Of a stretch of DNA of 5,205 nt, positions 4,889-5,205 are shown one piece after another. The DNA is from Nitrospirales bacterium (GTDB taxonomy: Bacteria; Nitrospirota; Nitrospiria; Nitrospirales; UBA8639). The translations under genes and the position numbers were made by a program. The stretch covers positions 1 through 5,205 of the forward strand of contig JACDDF010000211.1 in NCBI GenBank assembly GCA_013817135.1. The letters are read 5' to 3'. The notes under the pieces were generated by a model that was not told where the DNA came from, did not search any database, and worked only from the letters and a program-made list of their open reading frames with translations. The number at the start of each line of letters is the position of its first letter. Positions within the stretch are counted from its first letter, which is position 1.

Positions 4889-5205
4889 ATGAGAAGCACT
4901 TCCGGCCTTCTCGAAAAATTTTCAAGAGCAAGGTCCATTTTGTTAGAAGCGAAACCCCTGATAAGGAAATTTGTTGCGAGGGCTTGGAGGCGTTCCCCTG
5001 CGGGAATGTATGTGGTCTTGTTCGGCTTGAGTGTTCTGATGACCGGCTGTCAGGACCCACCCATCCACGAATTGCAGGTAGCCCGTCAAGCGGTGGAACA
5101 TGCCAGGAGAGAGGGAGCCTTGGTCTTCGCGCCGGATCTCTACAGTTTAGCTGAAAGTGAGCTGACTATCGGGGAAGAAGAATTTCATGAACAATCCAGG
5201 AAAAT
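4889..5205 (+). CDS. DUF4398-type lipoprotein, 5' part (continues beyond window)
   Basis: The frame is open from 4862 to the right edge. The diagnostic part is a lipoprotein signal, MYVVLFGLSVLMTGCQDPPI from ATG 5006-5008, with a TGC lipobox-type cysteine. It is followed by HELQVARQAVEHARREGALV and then FAPDLYSLAESELTIGEEEF. The pattern 'A..A...AR..GA..FAP..Y..AE..L..GEEEF' is that of DUF4398 proteins, alpha-helical periplasmic lipoproteins often found near OmpA-type genes; function is unknown. The start is uncertain. ATG 5006 gives a signal with no positive charge, while the residues just upstream (RKFVARAWRRSPAG) are exactly the basic n-region expected. ATG 4889-4891 is the nearest upstream ATG but has no Shine-Dalgarno and makes a long leader of about 54 residues before the Cys. 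TTG 4940 is an alternative with weak AAGG upstream. The product is likely anchored in the outer membrane, facing the periplasm. Confidence 0.8.
   Translation, partial: MRSTSGLLEKFSRARSILLEAKPLIRKFVARAWRRSPAGMYVVLFGLSVLMTGCQDPPIHELQVARQAVEHARREGALVFAPDLYSLAESELTIGEEEFHEQSRK

Overview
The window reads as chromosomal DNA of a Gram-negative bacterium of roughly balanced base composition. The best guess is a Nitrospira-like member of the Nitrospirota. That guess rests on three things: lipoprotein and periplasmic protein types, the DUF3309 and DUF4398 families, and a short-repeat family with GCAGGGTGTTnAAAAAG ends that I associate from memory with Nitrospira genomes. It is inference; there is no rRNA or other phylogenetic marker here.

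Layout. Bases 3-101 hold the unrecognised C-terminal end of a plus-strand gene. Two envelope genes follow on the minus strand. A DUF799/GNA1162-like lipoprotein (224-1119) is readable only across a one-base frameshift at an A5/T5 run. Upstream of it is a signal-peptide-bearing secreted protein of unknown function (1299-2153). A gene-poor stretch leads to three very short minus-strand genes, each with a good Shine-Dalgarno sequence: a 24-residue single-pass membrane microprotein (2485-2559), a 50-residue DUF3309 membrane protein (2805-2957) and a 62-residue protein with two CxxC knuckles (3122-3310). Bases 3350-3579 are a non-autonomous, MITE-like inverted-repeat element with three copies of its terminal sequence. 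Next is a Crp/Fnr-family regulator (3720-4373, minus). The 515 bases upstream of it hold its probable promoter and a reading frame broken by two TAA stops that may be a decayed gene. At the right edge a DUF4398-type lipoprotein starts on the plus strand and runs out of the window.

How the parts relate. The annotated genes from 224 to 4373 all lie on the minus strand, but gaps of about 145 to more than 400 bases, two of them containing repeat or unassigned sequence, argue against one operon. The shared theme is envelope and small membrane proteins beside a one-component regulator. Control of the small genes by the regulator is possible by position, but no operator is clear enough to claim it.

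I found no RNA gene, CRISPR array, transposase, toxin-antitoxin or defence system, and nothing that amounts to a new multi-gene system. The items most worth following are the lipoprotein frameshift, the 24-residue microprotein, the repeat element with its own small ORF, and the interrupted frame at 4409-4825.
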